The notes: generated by a model from the letters alone, not told the origin. Shown: positions 43,407 through 53,503, counted from the stretch's first letter. The stretch: 64,000 bases of DNA from Falsiroseomonas sp051433165 (GCF_051433165.1 NZ_JBHMFS010000017.1:62001-126000), one strand, 5' to 3'. Translations and numbers: made by a program.

Positions 43407-44618
43407 CTAAGCCGCCGCCCCCGCCGGGCGCCCCACCGGTGGGTCCTTCACCGGCAGATGCACCAGCGCCGCGAAGGCAGAGGCACCAACGCCAATCCAC
43501 CACATCAGATCGTAGGACCCCGTCCTATCCAGCACCACGCCCCCCATATAGGCGCCGGTGAAGCCGCCCAACTGGTGCCCCAGGAATACCAGGCCGAAGA
43601 TGGTCGCCAGCCACCGCGTGCCGAAATTGCGCGCCACCAGCGCCACCGTTGGCGGCACGGTGGACAGGTACAGCAGCCCCATCAGCGCGGAAAAAATCAT
43701 CACCGTGGTCGTGGTCTTCGGCAGCAGCATGAAGCCGGTGATCAGCACGCCACGCGCGGCATAGATGATCACCAGCAGCTCCCGCCGCTTCCAGCGCTGC
43801 GTCAGCTCCCCGGACACCAGCGACCCGCCGATGTTGAACAACCCGATCAGCCCGATCGCGCCCGCGCCCACCGCCACCGGCAGCCCGCAGTAATGCACGA
43901 AGCCGGGCAGATGCGTGGTCAGGAAGGAGATATGCAGGCCGCAGACGAAGAAGCCGAAGAACAGGAACCAGAAGGTCGGCGTGCGCAGCGCGCGGCCCAG
44001 CGCCTGGCGCGCGGTTTCCTCATCCTTCGGCGCCACCTTGGCGCGCGGCGGCTCGCCCAGCGGCAAGGCGAGGGGGATGATCAGCAGGGCGGCGGCCGCC
44101 ATCAGCGCCAGCGTCGTCTCCCACCCCAGCGTGCTGATGCCGATCCCGGCCAGCGGCACCACCAGGAACTGCCCGAAGGAGGATCCGGCCGTGCCCAGCC
44201 CCACCGCGCGCCCGCGCTGGCTTTCCGGCAGCAGCCGCGTCAGCGTCGCGATGATCACCGGCATGCCGGCGGCGGAGACCGCAATGCCCATCACCACACC
44301 GGCGAAGAAGGTGAACAAGCCGAGATGCACCGCCATCAGCATGCCGAGGATGCCGATTGCGTAGAGCACCGCGCCGCCCATCACCACCGCCCGCCCGCCA
44401 TAGCGATCCGCCACCTGGCCGCAAATCGGCTGGCTGATGCCGTTCAGCAGTACCTGCAGCGCGATGGCGAAGGAGAAGCCGGAGGCGGTCCAGACATTGG
44501 CCTCCGTCATCGGCGCCAGGAACAGGCCGAAGGAATTCCGCAGTCCCATGGCGAGCGCGGCGCACAGCACCCCGCAGGTGATCAGCACGGCGGCAGTGAC
44601 AGCGGGGCGGGATGTCAT
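43407..44618 (-). CDS. MFS transporter
   Basis: 403 aa, 12 hydrophobic segments. The loop between TM2 and TM3 reads QVADRYGGRAVVM. A charged central loop (EPPRAKVAPKDEETARQALG) separates the halves. Resembles oxalate/formate- or monocarboxylate-type MFS proteins; substrate unknown. ATG at 44618, with GGAGG eight bases upstream. It starts 21 bases after the methyltransferase stop and may be cotranscribed. Confidence 0.88.
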   Translation of the reverse strand: MTSRPAVTAAVLITCGVLCAALAMGLRNSFGLFLAPMTEANVWTASGFSFAIALQVLLNGISQPICGQVADRYGGRAVVMGGAVLYAIGILGMLMAVHLGLFTFFAGVVMGIAVSAAGMPVIIATLTRLLPESQRGRAVGLGTAGSSFGQFLVVPLAGIGISTLGWETTLALMAAAALLIIPLALPLGEPPRAKVAPKDEETARQALGRALRTPTFWFLFFGFFVCGLHISFLTTHLPGFVHYCGLPVAVGAGAIGLIGLFNIGGSLVSGELTQRWKRRELLVIIYAARGVLITGFMLLPKTTTTVMIFSALMGLLYLSTVPPTVALVARNFGTRWLATIFGLVFLGHQLGGFTGAYMGGVVLDRTGSYDLMWWIGVGASAFAALVHLPVKDPPVGRPAGAAA

Positions 44619-44639
44619 GCGGCCAGCCTCCCTCAAGTC

Positions 44640-45542
44640 TCAGGCCAGCGCGGGCAGTTCCCGCGCCGCCAGGATGTTCCGTACGCCATCGGTCATGGCG
44701 CCCAGCGTCGCCGCATCCACGGCTTCCAGTTCGGAGCGCTCGCCGATGTTCCAGAAACGAAAGCCCAGCCGATCGAAAAGCTGAACCAGTTCCGCCGCGC
44801 TGCTGCCCTGCGCCGCCAGCATGCCGGGGGCGAATTCGAACATCACCTTGGCCCGAGGCGAGCGGGCCAGCAGGTTCCACATGCCATGCACCGCGCGCGA
44901 TTCGGTGCCCTCCACATCCATCTTCACCATATCAACCTGGAAGGCCGGGTCGGGGAACAGCGCATCCAGCGCGACGACGCGGCAGGCATGGGTCACACCA
45001 TCTTCCGGCACATGGCCGGGATGGACGGAAAGATGCCCGCCGCCGCCCCATTCCCAGGAAAACAGCAGCTCCGCGATACCTTCCTCCGCCCCCACCGCCA
45101 TGGTGTTCACCGTGGCGTACCCGGACAGGCCATTCACCGCGAGCGACCGTCGCAGCAGGGCCGCATAGCGCGGATTGGGCTCGAACGCCTCGACCCGCCC
45201 GGTCGGCCCGGTGGCGAGCGCGCCGAGCAGCGCATAGACGCCGAGATGGGCGCCGAGATCGAGCACGGTATCACCCGGCCGGATCAGCTTCTCGAACAGG
45301 CTGGTGTAGTTGGTCTCCCACGTGCCCTCGATCAGCAGATGCGGGGCGAGGTCGTTGCCGCGGGTATCGACGAACATCTTGAGCCGGCCCTGCAGCACCG
45401 TCAGCGCCGTGTGGTCGCCCAGATAGGCGGTGGGCGTGTAGCGCACCGGATGCGTGCGGGCGGCGAAATAGGCGATGGCAGCTTCCAGCCGGCGCTGCAC
45501 TTGCAGGACCCGGCTGGGCAACGACAGCAGATCACGCAACAT
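44640..45542 (-). CDS. FkbM-family methyltransferase
   Basis: 300 aa. SAM-binding motif I is DTVLDLGAHLGVYALLGAL, motif II FEPNPRYAALLRRSL, and the FkbM hallmark VDMVKMDVEGTESRAVHGM follows. These enzymes O-methylate sugars, polyketides or other small metabolites. The ATG at 45542 starts MLRDLLSLPSRVLQ. A gap of 185 bases upstream probably holds its own promoter; no glycan or polyketide genes are near. Confidence 0.87.
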   Translation of the reverse strand: MLRDLLSLPSRVLQVQRRLEAAIAYFAARTHPVRYTPTAYLGDHTALTVLQGRLKMFVDTRGNDLAPHLLIEGTWETNYTSLFEKLIRPGDTVLDLGAHLGVYALLGALATGPTGRVEAFEPNPRYAALLRRSLAVNGLSGYATVNTMAVGAEEGIAELLFSWEWGGGGHLSVHPGHVPEDGVTHACRVVALDALFPDPAFQVDMVKMDVEGTESRAVHGMWNLLARSPRAKVMFEFAPGMLAAQGSSAAELVQLFDRLGFRFWNIGERSELEAVDAATLGAMTDGVRNILAARELPALA

Positions 45543-45727
45543 GCGGCAGACAGCCTCCGATCGGGCGCAACAGCAGGGCGGCGGGCGCGGCAGGCCCGGC
45601 TTCCGCCCCGGAAGCAATGGATGGGCATGGCAGGATGACAAATCGGGCCAGTCGCGCCCGAGGCCCGGCATACTGCCGGGTCCTGCCGTTTAGCCGACGC
45701 CCCGGCAAAAAAGAAGTTGGCGGGGTT

Positions 45728-46804
45728 TCACGCCGCCTTTCGCAACGCGAGGCCGAAGGAGGTGACAACCAGCGCACCATGCCGCTGCTTCGGCCGCGGC
45801 GGGCCATCCGGCTTGGTGGCGACCTCCGCATCCTGCGGCTCCAGCCCGGGGTGCAGGTTCACCGGCAGCATCTCATGCCCCTGCGCCTGGATCTGCGCCG
45901 CCAGCGCCTCCAGGTCCCGCCGGCGCAGCACGGCCAGGGTCGGGTGGTCCACCGTCGCGATGTCGGAGGTGATGTTGATCGTGAAGGTATGCGCCGCAAT
46001 GCCGCCCGGCTTCAGCACCCGCAGGCTTTCCTCCAGGAAGGCGCTGGCGGCGGCGAGCGAGCCCAGCCGGTCCACGGCGGAGGCCGACCAGCAGAAATCG
46101 AACTGCCCATCCAGATCGGCCGGCAGGTGGTTCATGTCGATGTCGCGGTAGCCGACCATCGACTCGAAATCCTCCAGATGCAGGATCTCGGGGTGGAACA
46201 GCGCCATCTGCTGCGCGCCGGGCGGCAGTTGCACATCCTCCGACACATGCGGCAGATCGCTTGCCAGCACCCGCACGCCGCGGGATGCGAGCAGGGAGGG
46301 AATGCGTTCGCGCCCGACGCCGAAGCCGATGGCCTGCTTGCCGGCGGCGATCATGCCATGGGTCGCGAGAAGGGAGACGATCCAGGCCTGCTCCCAGCTT
46401 CGCCGGGTGCGGCCGGGCGCCATGCCCATGGCCTCCGCGATCTCGGCGAAGACGGGGTCGTCGAACTGCCCGGCGGTGCACATCTGGCCGACCGGATGCT
46501 CCAGGCTCGGCGGTTCGAAGCGGTAGGGGAAGGCGGGGTCGCCGGGCGGGCGCATCAGGAACAGCGGCATGCCATAGGCTGGCACACCCTCCACCGCGGC
46601 ATCGAAGAAGTCGTAGAATTCCCAGGTGTTGGAGAAGGCGCGGCGCAGCGTCGCCAGGTCCGGCAGGTTGCGATGCGCCTCCACCTCCTCGGCCGAGAAG
46701 GGGTCGCGGCCGATCAGCAGGCGGAAGGCCCAGGCCACGGCGTCCGCACTCAGCTTCGGCTGCGCTGTCTCCTGGGAGTATCCCTGTCCTGCCTGCGGCT
46801 CCAT
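45728..46804 (-). CDS. DUF4214-like/SAM-dependent methyltransferase
   Basis: 358 aa. Residues 20-65 (AFRLLIGRDPFSAEEVEAHR, then FSNTWEFYDFF) resemble the DUF4214 helical module often attached to glycan-modifying enzymes. The C-terminal part is a class I methyltransferase with GKQAIGFGVGRERIPSLLA, DFCWSASAVDRLG and ESLRVLKPGGIAAHTF. ATG at 46804 overlaps the bcp stop (TGATG). Substrate unknown. Confidence 0.8.
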   Translation of the reverse strand: MEPQAGQGYSQETAQPKLSADAVAWAFRLLIGRDPFSAEEVEAHRNLPDLATLRRAFSNTWEFYDFFDAAVEGVPAYGMPLFLMRPPGDPAFPYRFEPPSLEHPVGQMCTAGQFDDPVFAEIAEAMGMAPGRTRRSWEQAWIVSLLATHGMIAAGKQAIGFGVGRERIPSLLASRGVRVLASDLPHVSEDVQLPPGAQQMALFHPEILHLEDFESMVGYRDIDMNHLPADLDGQFDFCWSASAVDRLGSLAAASAFLEESLRVLKPGGIAAHTFTINITSDIATVDHPTLAVLRRRDLEALAAQIQAQGHEMLPVNLHPGLEPQDAEVATKPDGPPRPKQRHGALVVTSFGLALRKAA

Positions 46805-47271
46805 CACAACTCCTTTGCGGCTTCCAGCACCTGGGCCGCATGCGCCTCGGGCTTCACCTTGCGCCAGACCCTGGCGATGCGCCCATCGGCGGCCACCAGG
46901 AAGCTGGAGCGCTCCATGCCCATATAGGTCTTTCCATACATCGACTTCTCGACCCACACACCATAGGCCTCCGCCACCTTGTGGTCCTCGTCGGAGGCCA
47001 GCTGGAAGGTCAGGTTGAACTTCTGGGCGAACTTCTCGATCGGCTTCATGGGGTCGGGCGAGACGCCGATCACGGTCAGGCCGATCTTGCCGAGGGCGGG
47101 CAGCGCCTCCTGCACCCCGCAGGCCTGCTTGGTGCAGCCGGGGGTGTCCGCCTTCGGGTAGAAATACAGCAGGAAGGGCTTACCCTTCAGCTCCGCCAGG
47201 CTGGCGGTGCGGCCGCCGGAGGCGGGCATGGAGAAATCCGGGGCGGGGGCGCCTTCGGTCGCTTCGGTCAT
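46804..47271 (-). CDS. bcp: Thioredoxin-dependent peroxiredoxin (Bcp/PrxQ)
   Basis: 155 aa. The peroxidatic Cys and nearby resolving Cys are in DTPGCTKQACG, after LLYFYPKA. It reduces hydroperoxides using thioredoxin. EKSMYGKTYMGMERSSFLV is the usual C-terminal signature. It starts 14 bases after the glnE stop, a common alphaproteobacterial order. Confidence 0.95.
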   Translation of the reverse strand: MTEATEGAPAPDFSMPASGGRTASLAELKGKPFLLYFYPKADTPGCTKQACGVQEALPALGKIGLTVIGVSPDPMKPIEKFAQKFNLTFQLASDEDHKVAEAYGVWVEKSMYGKTYMGMERSSFLVAADGRIARVWRKVKPEAHAAQVLEAAKEL

Positions 47272-47285
47272 GGGAATGGCTCCGG

Positions 47286-50200
47286 TCAGGGCAGCTCGGG
47301 GTCGCCGATATGGCGGGTGAAGCTGTCGCGCACCTGTTGCGCGACCGCGCGCATCTGTGCGCGGTAGCCCGGTTGGTCAATCGTGGCGCCGGCTTCGATC
47401 GGGTTGGGCAGCAGGTGGCCGGTGGCAGCGGCCAGCGCCAGCGCCACCGGTTCCGGCAGCGCCTCCTCCGGCCAGCGGCCGACGGTCAGGCGCAGATGCG
47501 CGGTGATGGCGCGCCACAGCCGGTCGGCGGCGACCAGCGAAGCCGCCTCCGCCTCCGGCAGGATTCCCGCCTTGGCCAGCGCCGCCAGCGCGAGGCGGGT
47601 GGTGGGGGAGATCACCGCGGGCAATCGGTGGGCCTGTGCCACCTGAAGCGCCTGGGAGATGAACTCCACCTCCACCAGCCCGCCCGGCCGGTGCTTCACA
47701 TCCCAGGGCCCATCGGCCGGCAGGTCGCGCAGCATCCGCGCCCGCATCGCCCGCGCATCGGCCAGCACCTGTGTGGCATCGGCGGCGCGGGTCTGCGCCT
47801 GGCGGAGTGCCGCCTCCACCTTGCGCTTCAGCGCCGGCGCACCGGCCACGAAGCGCGCGCGGGTCAGCGCCATGCGTTCCCAGGTCCAGGCCGATTCGGC
47901 GTGGTAGCGGGCGAAGGACGACAGCGAGACAGCCACCGGCCCCTTCGAGCCGGAAGGGCGCAGCCGCATATCCACCTCGTACAGCCGTCCCTCCGCCCCC
48001 GGCGCCGTCAGCGCGCCGACCATCTGGTTGGCCAGCCGGGCGAAATACTGCGAAGGCGCGAGGGATTTGGCGCCGCCCTTGCTGTCCGGTGCCTCCGCCG
48101 GATGGTCATAGACCAGGATCAGGTCGAGATCGGACCCCGGCAGCATGTCCCGTCCGCCGAGCTTGCCGAGCGCCACCACCCCCAGCGCGCCGCCCGCCAC
48201 CTTGCCGTGACGCTGCGCGAAATCCTGCACGAGGCGCGGCAGCAGCGCGCCGATCGCGGCATCGGCCAGCGCGCTGCGGGCGAGGCCGGCGGCATCCGTG
48301 TCCAGCCGGCCTTCCAGGGCGGCGGCATCGATCTCGAACTTGCCCTCCGTCACCAGCCGCCGCGCCGCTTCCAGCGCCTCCTCCAGGAAGCGGGCGTCCT
48401 TCACCAGGGCGGGCAGGGAGGCGGCGGGATCGTTGCCCGGGGCGGCGTGGCCGGCCAGCAACCCGTCCAGCGCGGCGGCGTTACGGGCGAAATGGTCGGC
48501 CAGTTGCGGCGCCGCGCCGAGCACGAAGGCCAGCCGATCCAGCAGCGCCGGGTTGCGCGCCAGAAGGGACAGAACCTGTACACCCGTGCTCATCCGCGCC
48601 AGCGCGGCATCCAGCCGCATCAGCGCGGCATCCGGCTGCGGCTGCCTGGCCAGCGCGGCGAGCAGGCTGGGCATCAGCGCGGTCAGCAGTTCCCGCGCCC
48701 TTTCGCTGCGCGTGGCCCGCGCCCGGCCATGATGCCAGCCGCGCACCGTGGCGGCGACGGCGGCGGGGTTCTGGAAGCCCAGGCCGCGCAGCGTGGCCAG
48801 CGTGGCCGGGTCGTCCTCCACCCCGGTGAACACCAGGTCGCCCTGGACATCGTCGCCGGCCGAGAGATCGGGCGAGGTCTCGAACAGCCCTGCATAGCGG
48901 CGCTCAACCCGGCGCAGATGGCCGGTCAGCGCAGTGGCAAAGGCCTCCGGCGTTTCGTAGCCCATGAAGGAGGCGATGTTGGCCAGCCCCGCCGCATCCT
49001 CCGGCAGCCGGTGCGTCTGCCGATCCGCCACCATCTGCAGCCGGTGTTCCACCTGGCGCAGGAAGCCATAGGCGTCCGCCAGATCGGCCGCCGCACGGCG
49101 ATCGATCTTGCCGGCGGCGGCGAGTGCCGCGAGCGCGCCGAGCGTCGTCGGGTCGCGCAGCGCCGGGTCGCGGCCGCCCCAGATCAATTGCAGCACCTGC
49201 ACGGTGAACTCGATCTCGCGGATGCCGCCGCGGCCGAGTTTCACGTCGTGGCCCGCCACCTGCACCTCGGCATTGGCGCCCTTGTGGCCCTTATGCGCGT
49301 GGATCTGCCGCTTGATGGAATGGATGTCCGCGACGGCGGCGAAATCCAGGTGGCGGCGCCAGACGAAGGGGCGGATTTCGCGCAGGAAATGCTCACCCAG
49401 CGCGCGGTCGCCGGCCACGGGCCGAGCCTTGATCATGGCGGCGCGTTCCCAGTTCTGCCCCATGCTCTCGTAGTAGATGATGGCCGCGGGCAGGCTGACG
49501 GCCAGCGGCGTCGCCGCAGGATCGGGCCGCAGCCGCAGATCCGTGCGGAAGCAGTAGCCATCCTCCGTCCGCTCATCCAGCAGCCGCACCAGGTCACGGG
49601 CGAGCCGCACATAGATGGCGCCGGCGCGGTCGGCGTCGTAAGTTGCAGCCTCCGGGTCATACAGCACCATGAGGTCGATATCAGAGGAGTAGTTGAGCTC
49701 CCGCCCGCCGAGCTTGCCCATGCCGAGCACGATCAGGCCGGACCCCTTGCAGGTGGCCCGAGGATCATGCCGCGCGGCGCCGCCCGCCAGCTTCAGGTCG
49801 CCGCGCGCCTGCGCCTCCCGCAGCAGATGGGCGCAGGCGTAGTCGGTGCAGGCATCGGCGAGGTCGGACAGCGCGCCGGTGACCCGGTCCAGCGCCCAGA
49901 GCCCCATGATATCGGCCACCGCGGCGATCAGCGCGGCCTGGCGCTTGGCCTGGCGCAGCAGGCTGGCCACGCCGGGGCGGGTCGCCGCCGGGTCGGCGCG
50001 GCCGAGCGGGTCCAGCGCCAGCGCGAAGGCCGCATCCGGCCCGCGATCCATCACCCGCAGCAGCGTGGCCGATTCGCGCAGCGCCAGATCGGCCAGATAG
50101 GGGCTGTGCCCGCCGAGTGCGGCCAGCAGTGCGGCGCCTTCGGCCGTGGCGCCGAAGCCGCGCTCCGCCGCGCCGCGCTCGGCGAAGCGCCCGGCGAGCT

Positions 50201-50312
50201 GGCTGGCGGCCTCCGCGTCATGCGGGCGTGGCAGGGCCTGTGCGGCGCGCGCCGGTGCGGCGGCGGGCTTCGGGGGTTCGGGCGGGGTGGGAAGCGACCG
50301 GGCATTCGGCAT
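47286..50312 (-). CDS. glnE: Bifunctional glutamine synthetase adenylyltransferase/deadenylase
   Basis: 1008 aa. Two nucleotidyltransferase halves: the N-terminal adenylyl-removing one with GKLGGRELNYSSDIDLMVLY, and the C-terminal adenylylating one with GKLGGRDMLPGSDLDLILVY. HVLQLIWGGRDPALRD-type linker and KHRPGGLVEVEFISQALQ are also characteristic. It switches GlnA activity according to nitrogen status through PII. The ATG at 50312 lies 17 bases from the divergent neighbour's start, and the first 40 residues are Pro/Ala-rich, so the true start may be a little downstream. Confidence 0.96.
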   Translation of the reverse strand: MPNARSLPTPPEPPKPAAAPARAAQALPRPHDAEAASQLAGRFAERGAAERGFGATAEGAALLAALGGHSPYLADLALRESATLLRVMDRGPDAAFALALDPLGRADPAATRPGVASLLRQAKRQAALIAAVADIMGLWALDRVTGALSDLADACTDYACAHLLREAQARGDLKLAGGAARHDPRATCKGSGLIVLGMGKLGGRELNYSSDIDLMVLYDPEAATYDADRAGAIYVRLARDLVRLLDERTEDGYCFRTDLRLRPDPAATPLAVSLPAAIIYYESMGQNWERAAMIKARPVAGDRALGEHFLREIRPFVWRRHLDFAAVADIHSIKRQIHAHKGHKGANAEVQVAGHDVKLGRGGIREIEFTVQVLQLIWGGRDPALRDPTTLGALAALAAAGKIDRRAAADLADAYGFLRQVEHRLQMVADRQTHRLPEDAAGLANIASFMGYETPEAFATALTGHLRRVERRYAGLFETSPDLSAGDDVQGDLVFTGVEDDPATLATLRGLGFQNPAAVAATVRGWHHGRARATRSERARELLTALMPSLLAALARQPQPDAALMRLDAALARMSTGVQVLSLLARNPALLDRLAFVLGAAPQLADHFARNAAALDGLLAGHAAPGNDPAASLPALVKDARFLEEALEAARRLVTEGKFEIDAAALEGRLDTDAAGLARSALADAAIGALLPRLVQDFAQRHGKVAGGALGVVALGKLGGRDMLPGSDLDLILVYDHPAEAPDSKGGAKSLAPSQYFARLANQMVGALTAPGAEGRLYEVDMRLRPSGSKGPVAVSLSSFARYHAESAWTWERMALTRARFVAGAPALKRKVEAALRQAQTRAADATQVLADARAMRARMLRDLPADGPWDVKHRPGGLVEVEFISQALQVAQAHRLPAVISPTTRLALAALAKAGILPEAEAASLVAADRLWRAITAHLRLTVGRWPEEALPEPVALALAAATGHLLPNPIEAGATIDQPGYRAQMRAVAQQVRDSFTRHIGDPELP

Positions 50313-50329
50313 CGGGGCGCAGCGTGGCG

Positions 50330-53300
50330 ATGAGGCGCGCCGCCGGTCAAGTGGCGCGAGAGGCGCATCGCGCCCTGCGGCTGGTCTCGGCCCTGGCGGT
50401 GCTGCTGCTGCTGGTCATCGGCGCGGCCGCCTTCCGCCTCTCGCAAGGCCCGATCGACCTGCCCTTCCTGGCTGCGGCGATCGCCGACCAGGTGAACATC
50501 CCCGGCCCCGAGGGCGCCCCGCCCGAGGCGCATTTCGAAATCCGCCGCGCCAGCATCGGCTGGCAGGGTTGGCGCGAGGGTCACCTCTCGCCGGTGGAAC
50601 TCCGCCTGTCCGGCGTCCGCATGGTGGAGCCGGGCGGCCAGGTGCGGATGGAATTGCCGGATGCGGCCGTCACCCTTTCCCTGCCCTGGCTGCTGCGGGG
50701 CGAGGTCGCGCCGCGCCGGCTGGAACTGCAGCAGCCGGTGCTGACCCTGCGGCGCGATGCGGCGGGGGAAGTTTCGCTGCTGCTGGGCGAATCCGGCAGC
50801 CCCTCGGCGGGCACCGACGCGGCGCTGGATCGCATCCTGGCGGAGTTGCTGCGCCCGCCCTCGGACCGGACGCCGCTTTCGGCGCTGCAATCGCTGCGGA
50901 TCCTCGGCGGACGGATCGTGGTGGAGGATGCCGCCCTCGGCCTGACCTGGGTGCTGGACGAGGCCGATGTGACGCTGCGCCGGCGGCTCGGCGGCGGCTT
51001 GATCGGCGATGCGGCGGCGACGCTGCTGCTGGGCGGCGAACGCGTGCCGGTGACCCTGGGCGCGGAGGTGAATGCAACGTCCGACGCGGGCCCGGCCGAG
51101 CTGTCGCTGCGCCTGCTGCTGCCCGAATTGCGGCCCATGCTGCTGGCTCAGGCCGCCCCCGCCCTGGCGCCGCTGGCCCGGCTGGACGCCACCGCGCGGA
51201 TCGAGGCGCAGGCCCGGCTGGACGCAAAGGGCCGCTTTGGGGACCTGCGCGCCCGGCTGACCACCGGCCCCGGCGCGCTGGGCCTGGGGGAGGGCCAGCG
51301 CATCGCCCTGTCGCGGCTGGAGCTGGAGCTGGAGGCATCGCCCGGCCGCGTCACCATCCCGCGCGCCCTGCTGCGCCTGGATGGCGAGGCCGCGCCCAGC
51401 CTGACCGTGCAGGGGGCGGCCGACCGCGCCGCGGAAGGCTGGCGCGGAGAGGCGACGCTCGGCCTGGACCAGGTGCCGATCGCGGCACTGCCGCAGCGCT
51501 GGCCGGAGAGCCTGGCGCCGCATGTCCGCAGCTGGATCGTGCAGAACCTGACCGCCGGGACCGCCCGCAATGGGCGCTGGCGCATCGGGGCCGAGGCCGG
51601 GCCGGACCTCGCCGATGCGCGGATCACCAGCCTGGAGGGCACGCTGGAGGTGGCAGGGGCCACGGTGCATTGGCTGCGCCCGATCCCGCCCGCCCAGGGC
51701 GCCACCGGCACCGTCACCTTCGGGCTGGAGGAGATCGGCCTGCAGATCACCGGCGGCCGGCAGTCGGGCGGTGCCGTGACGGTGCGCGATGGCAGCATCC
51801 GCTTCCTGCTGCCGCCCGGCGCGCAGGAATCCGCGCAGATGGAATTCAACCTGGCCGGCCCGATCCCGGATGCCCTGGCCGTGGTGCAGCACCCCCGCCT
51901 GCGCCTGTTCGAGCGCCAGCCATTCCCGGTGAAGGACCCGCGCGGCAGCATGGAGGCGCGGCTCAACATCGCCTTCCCGCTGCTGTCCGACCTGCCGGTG
52001 GAGCAGCTTCAGCTTCGCGTCCAGGCGCGGCTGCGGCAGGTGCGGATGGCCGATGTGCTGCTCGGCCGGCCACTGGAGGGCGGCACCGTCGAGCTCACGG
52101 TGGACAATAACGGCCTGCGCGCCAGCGGCACCGCGACACTGGCCGAGATCGCCGCCCGCCTGACGGTGGAGATGGATTTCCGCAACGGCCCCGCCAGCCA
52201 GGTGACGATGCGGGAGACGGTGCGGGCGGAGACGGATGCCCGAAACCTGGTGGCGCTCGGCCTCGCCTTCTCCGAGGTGGTGGAAGGGCAGGTCGGGCTC
52301 GATGTCCGCACCGAACGCCGCCGCAACGGCCAGGGCCGCGCCACGGTGCGCGCCGATCTGCGGCAGGCGCGGCTGATGATCGACCCGCTCGCGTGGTCCA
52401 AGCCGCCCGGCCAGAATGCGGGTGGGGAGATGGTGCTGCGCCTGGCCGGGGAGAATCTGACGGCGATCGAGAGTTTTCGGATCGAGGGACCCTCCATGCG
52501 GCTGCGCGGCAGCGCCAGCTTCATCAGCGGCACGCGGCTGGAACGCGTGTCGGTGACGGAAGGCGTGGTGGAGGACAGCCGCTTCACCGGGGAAGCGCGC
52601 CCGCCGCTGGAACCGGGCGGTCCCTGGGCGCTGACCCTGCGCGGCCAGGTGCTGGACCTGCGCCGCATGCTGTCCGAGGACGCCAGCAGCGCGGCAGCCG
52701 CCGCACCGGACAGTGAAAACGGCCCCGCCTTCGCCGCCGATGCGCGGTTCGAACGGGTGCTGCTCGGTCCCGGCCGTGAATTGGCCGCGGTGACGGCGCA
52801 GCTGAGGGTGGATGGCCGCGGCGTGGTCCGGGCCGGCACGCTCTCCGGCCGCGCCGGGCCGCGCGGCGCCTTCCAGGCACAGATCGCCCCCGCCGGCGCC
52901 GGACGGTCGCTGCGGCTGGAAGCGGAGGATGCCGGCGCGTTGCTCGGCAGCTTCGATGTGCTGCGGCGGCTGGAGGGAGGGCGGCTTTCGGTGCAGGCTA
53001 CCTACGCCAGCAACCGCCCCGGCGCGCCGCTCTCCGGCACCGCGGAGATGAGCGATTTCGCCGTGCGCGGCGCCCCGGCGGTGGCCAAGCTGCTCCAGGC
53101 CATGACGCTCTATGGGCTCATGGAAGCGGCCTCCGGCCCCGGCCTCGGCTTCACCCGCCTGATCGCGCCCTTCAGCCTGACGCCGGAGGTGCTGACGCTG
53201 GGGGAGGCGCGGGCCTTCTCCGCCTCATTGGGCGTGACATTGACGGGTACGCTGGACCGCCCGCGGCAGCGGCTGAACATGGCGGGCACGATCGTGCCGG

Positions 53301-53503
53301 CCTATTTCTTCAACTCCCTGCTCGGCAACATCCCCATTCTCGGCCGGCTTTTCGCGCCGGAGGCCGGCGGCGGGCTGTTCGCGGCCACTTTCCGGGTCAG
53401 CGGCCCGGCGGATGACCCGGCCGTGAGCGTCAACCCGCTGGCGGCGCTGACCCCTGGTTTTCTCCGCGGGCTGTTCGGGATTGGCCAGCAGGCGACGCCG
53501 TGA
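50330..53503 (+). CDS. Large AsmA-like/DUF3971 (YhdP-type) envelope protein
   Basis: 1057 aa. One N-terminal helix (LRLVSALAVLLLLVIGAAAF) followed by a long repetitive beta-rich body. The C-terminal AsmA-like region has FNSLLGNIPILGRLFAPEAG and an ending ALTPGFLRGLFGIG. Proteins of this class bridge inner and outer membranes and move phospholipids (YhdP, TamB, AsmA). The ATG at 50330 is preceded by an in-frame GTG at 50324; longer frames would lie antisense in glnE. Its last 74 bases overlap the convergent membrane-protein gene. Confidence 0.87.
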   Translation: MRRAAGQVAREAHRALRLVSALAVLLLLVIGAAAFRLSQGPIDLPFLAAAIADQVNIPGPEGAPPEAHFEIRRASIGWQGWREGHLSPVELRLSGVRMVEPGGQVRMELPDAAVTLSLPWLLRGEVAPRRLELQQPVLTLRRDAAGEVSLLLGESGSPSAGTDAALDRILAELLRPPSDRTPLSALQSLRILGGRIVVEDAALGLTWVLDEADVTLRRRLGGGLIGDAAATLLLGGERVPVTLGAEVNATSDAGPAELSLRLLLPELRPMLLAQAAPALAPLARLDATARIEAQARLDAKGRFGDLRARLTTGPGALGLGEGQRIALSRLELELEASPGRVTIPRALLRLDGEAAPSLTVQGAADRAAEGWRGEATLGLDQVPIAALPQRWPESLAPHVRSWIVQNLTAGTARNGRWRIGAEAGPDLADARITSLEGTLEVAGATVHWLRPIPPAQGATGTVTFGLEEIGLQITGGRQSGGAVTVRDGSIRFLLPPGAQESAQMEFNLAGPIPDALAVVQHPRLRLFERQPFPVKDPRGSMEARLNIAFPLLSDLPVEQLQLRVQARLRQVRMADVLLGRPLEGGTVELTVDNNGLRASGTATLAEIAARLTVEMDFRNGPASQVTMRETVRAETDARNLVALGLAFSEVVEGQVGLDVRTERRRNGQGRATVRADLRQARLMIDPLAWSKPPGQNAGGEMVLRLAGENLTAIESFRIEGPSMRLRGSASFISGTRLERVSVTEGVVEDSRFTGEARPPLEPGGPWALTLRGQVLDLRRMLSEDASSAAAAAPDSENGPAFAADARFERVLLGPGRELAAVTAQLRVDGRGVVRAGTLSGRAGPRGAFQAQIAPAGAGRSLRLEAEDAGALLGSFDVLRRLEGGRLSVQATYASNRPGAPLSGTAEMSDFAVRGAPAVAKLLQAMTLYGLMEAASGPGLGFTRLIAPFSLTPEVLTLGEARAFSASLGVTLTGTLDRPRQRLNMAGTIVPAYFFNSLLGNIPILGRLFAPEAGGGLFAATFRVSGPADDPAVSVNPLAALTPGFLRGLFGIGQQATP

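Noticed and set aside
43458..45638. A 726-codon plus-strand frame opposite the MFS and FkbM genes
   Set aside because: Gln/Arg/His-rich shadow crossing two unrelated genes and the gap between them.
47310..50333. A 1007-codon open frame on the plus strand opposite glnE
   Set aside because: It is the antisense shadow of glnE, rich in Arg/Gly/His/Gln with no domain pattern. High GC makes such frames common here.
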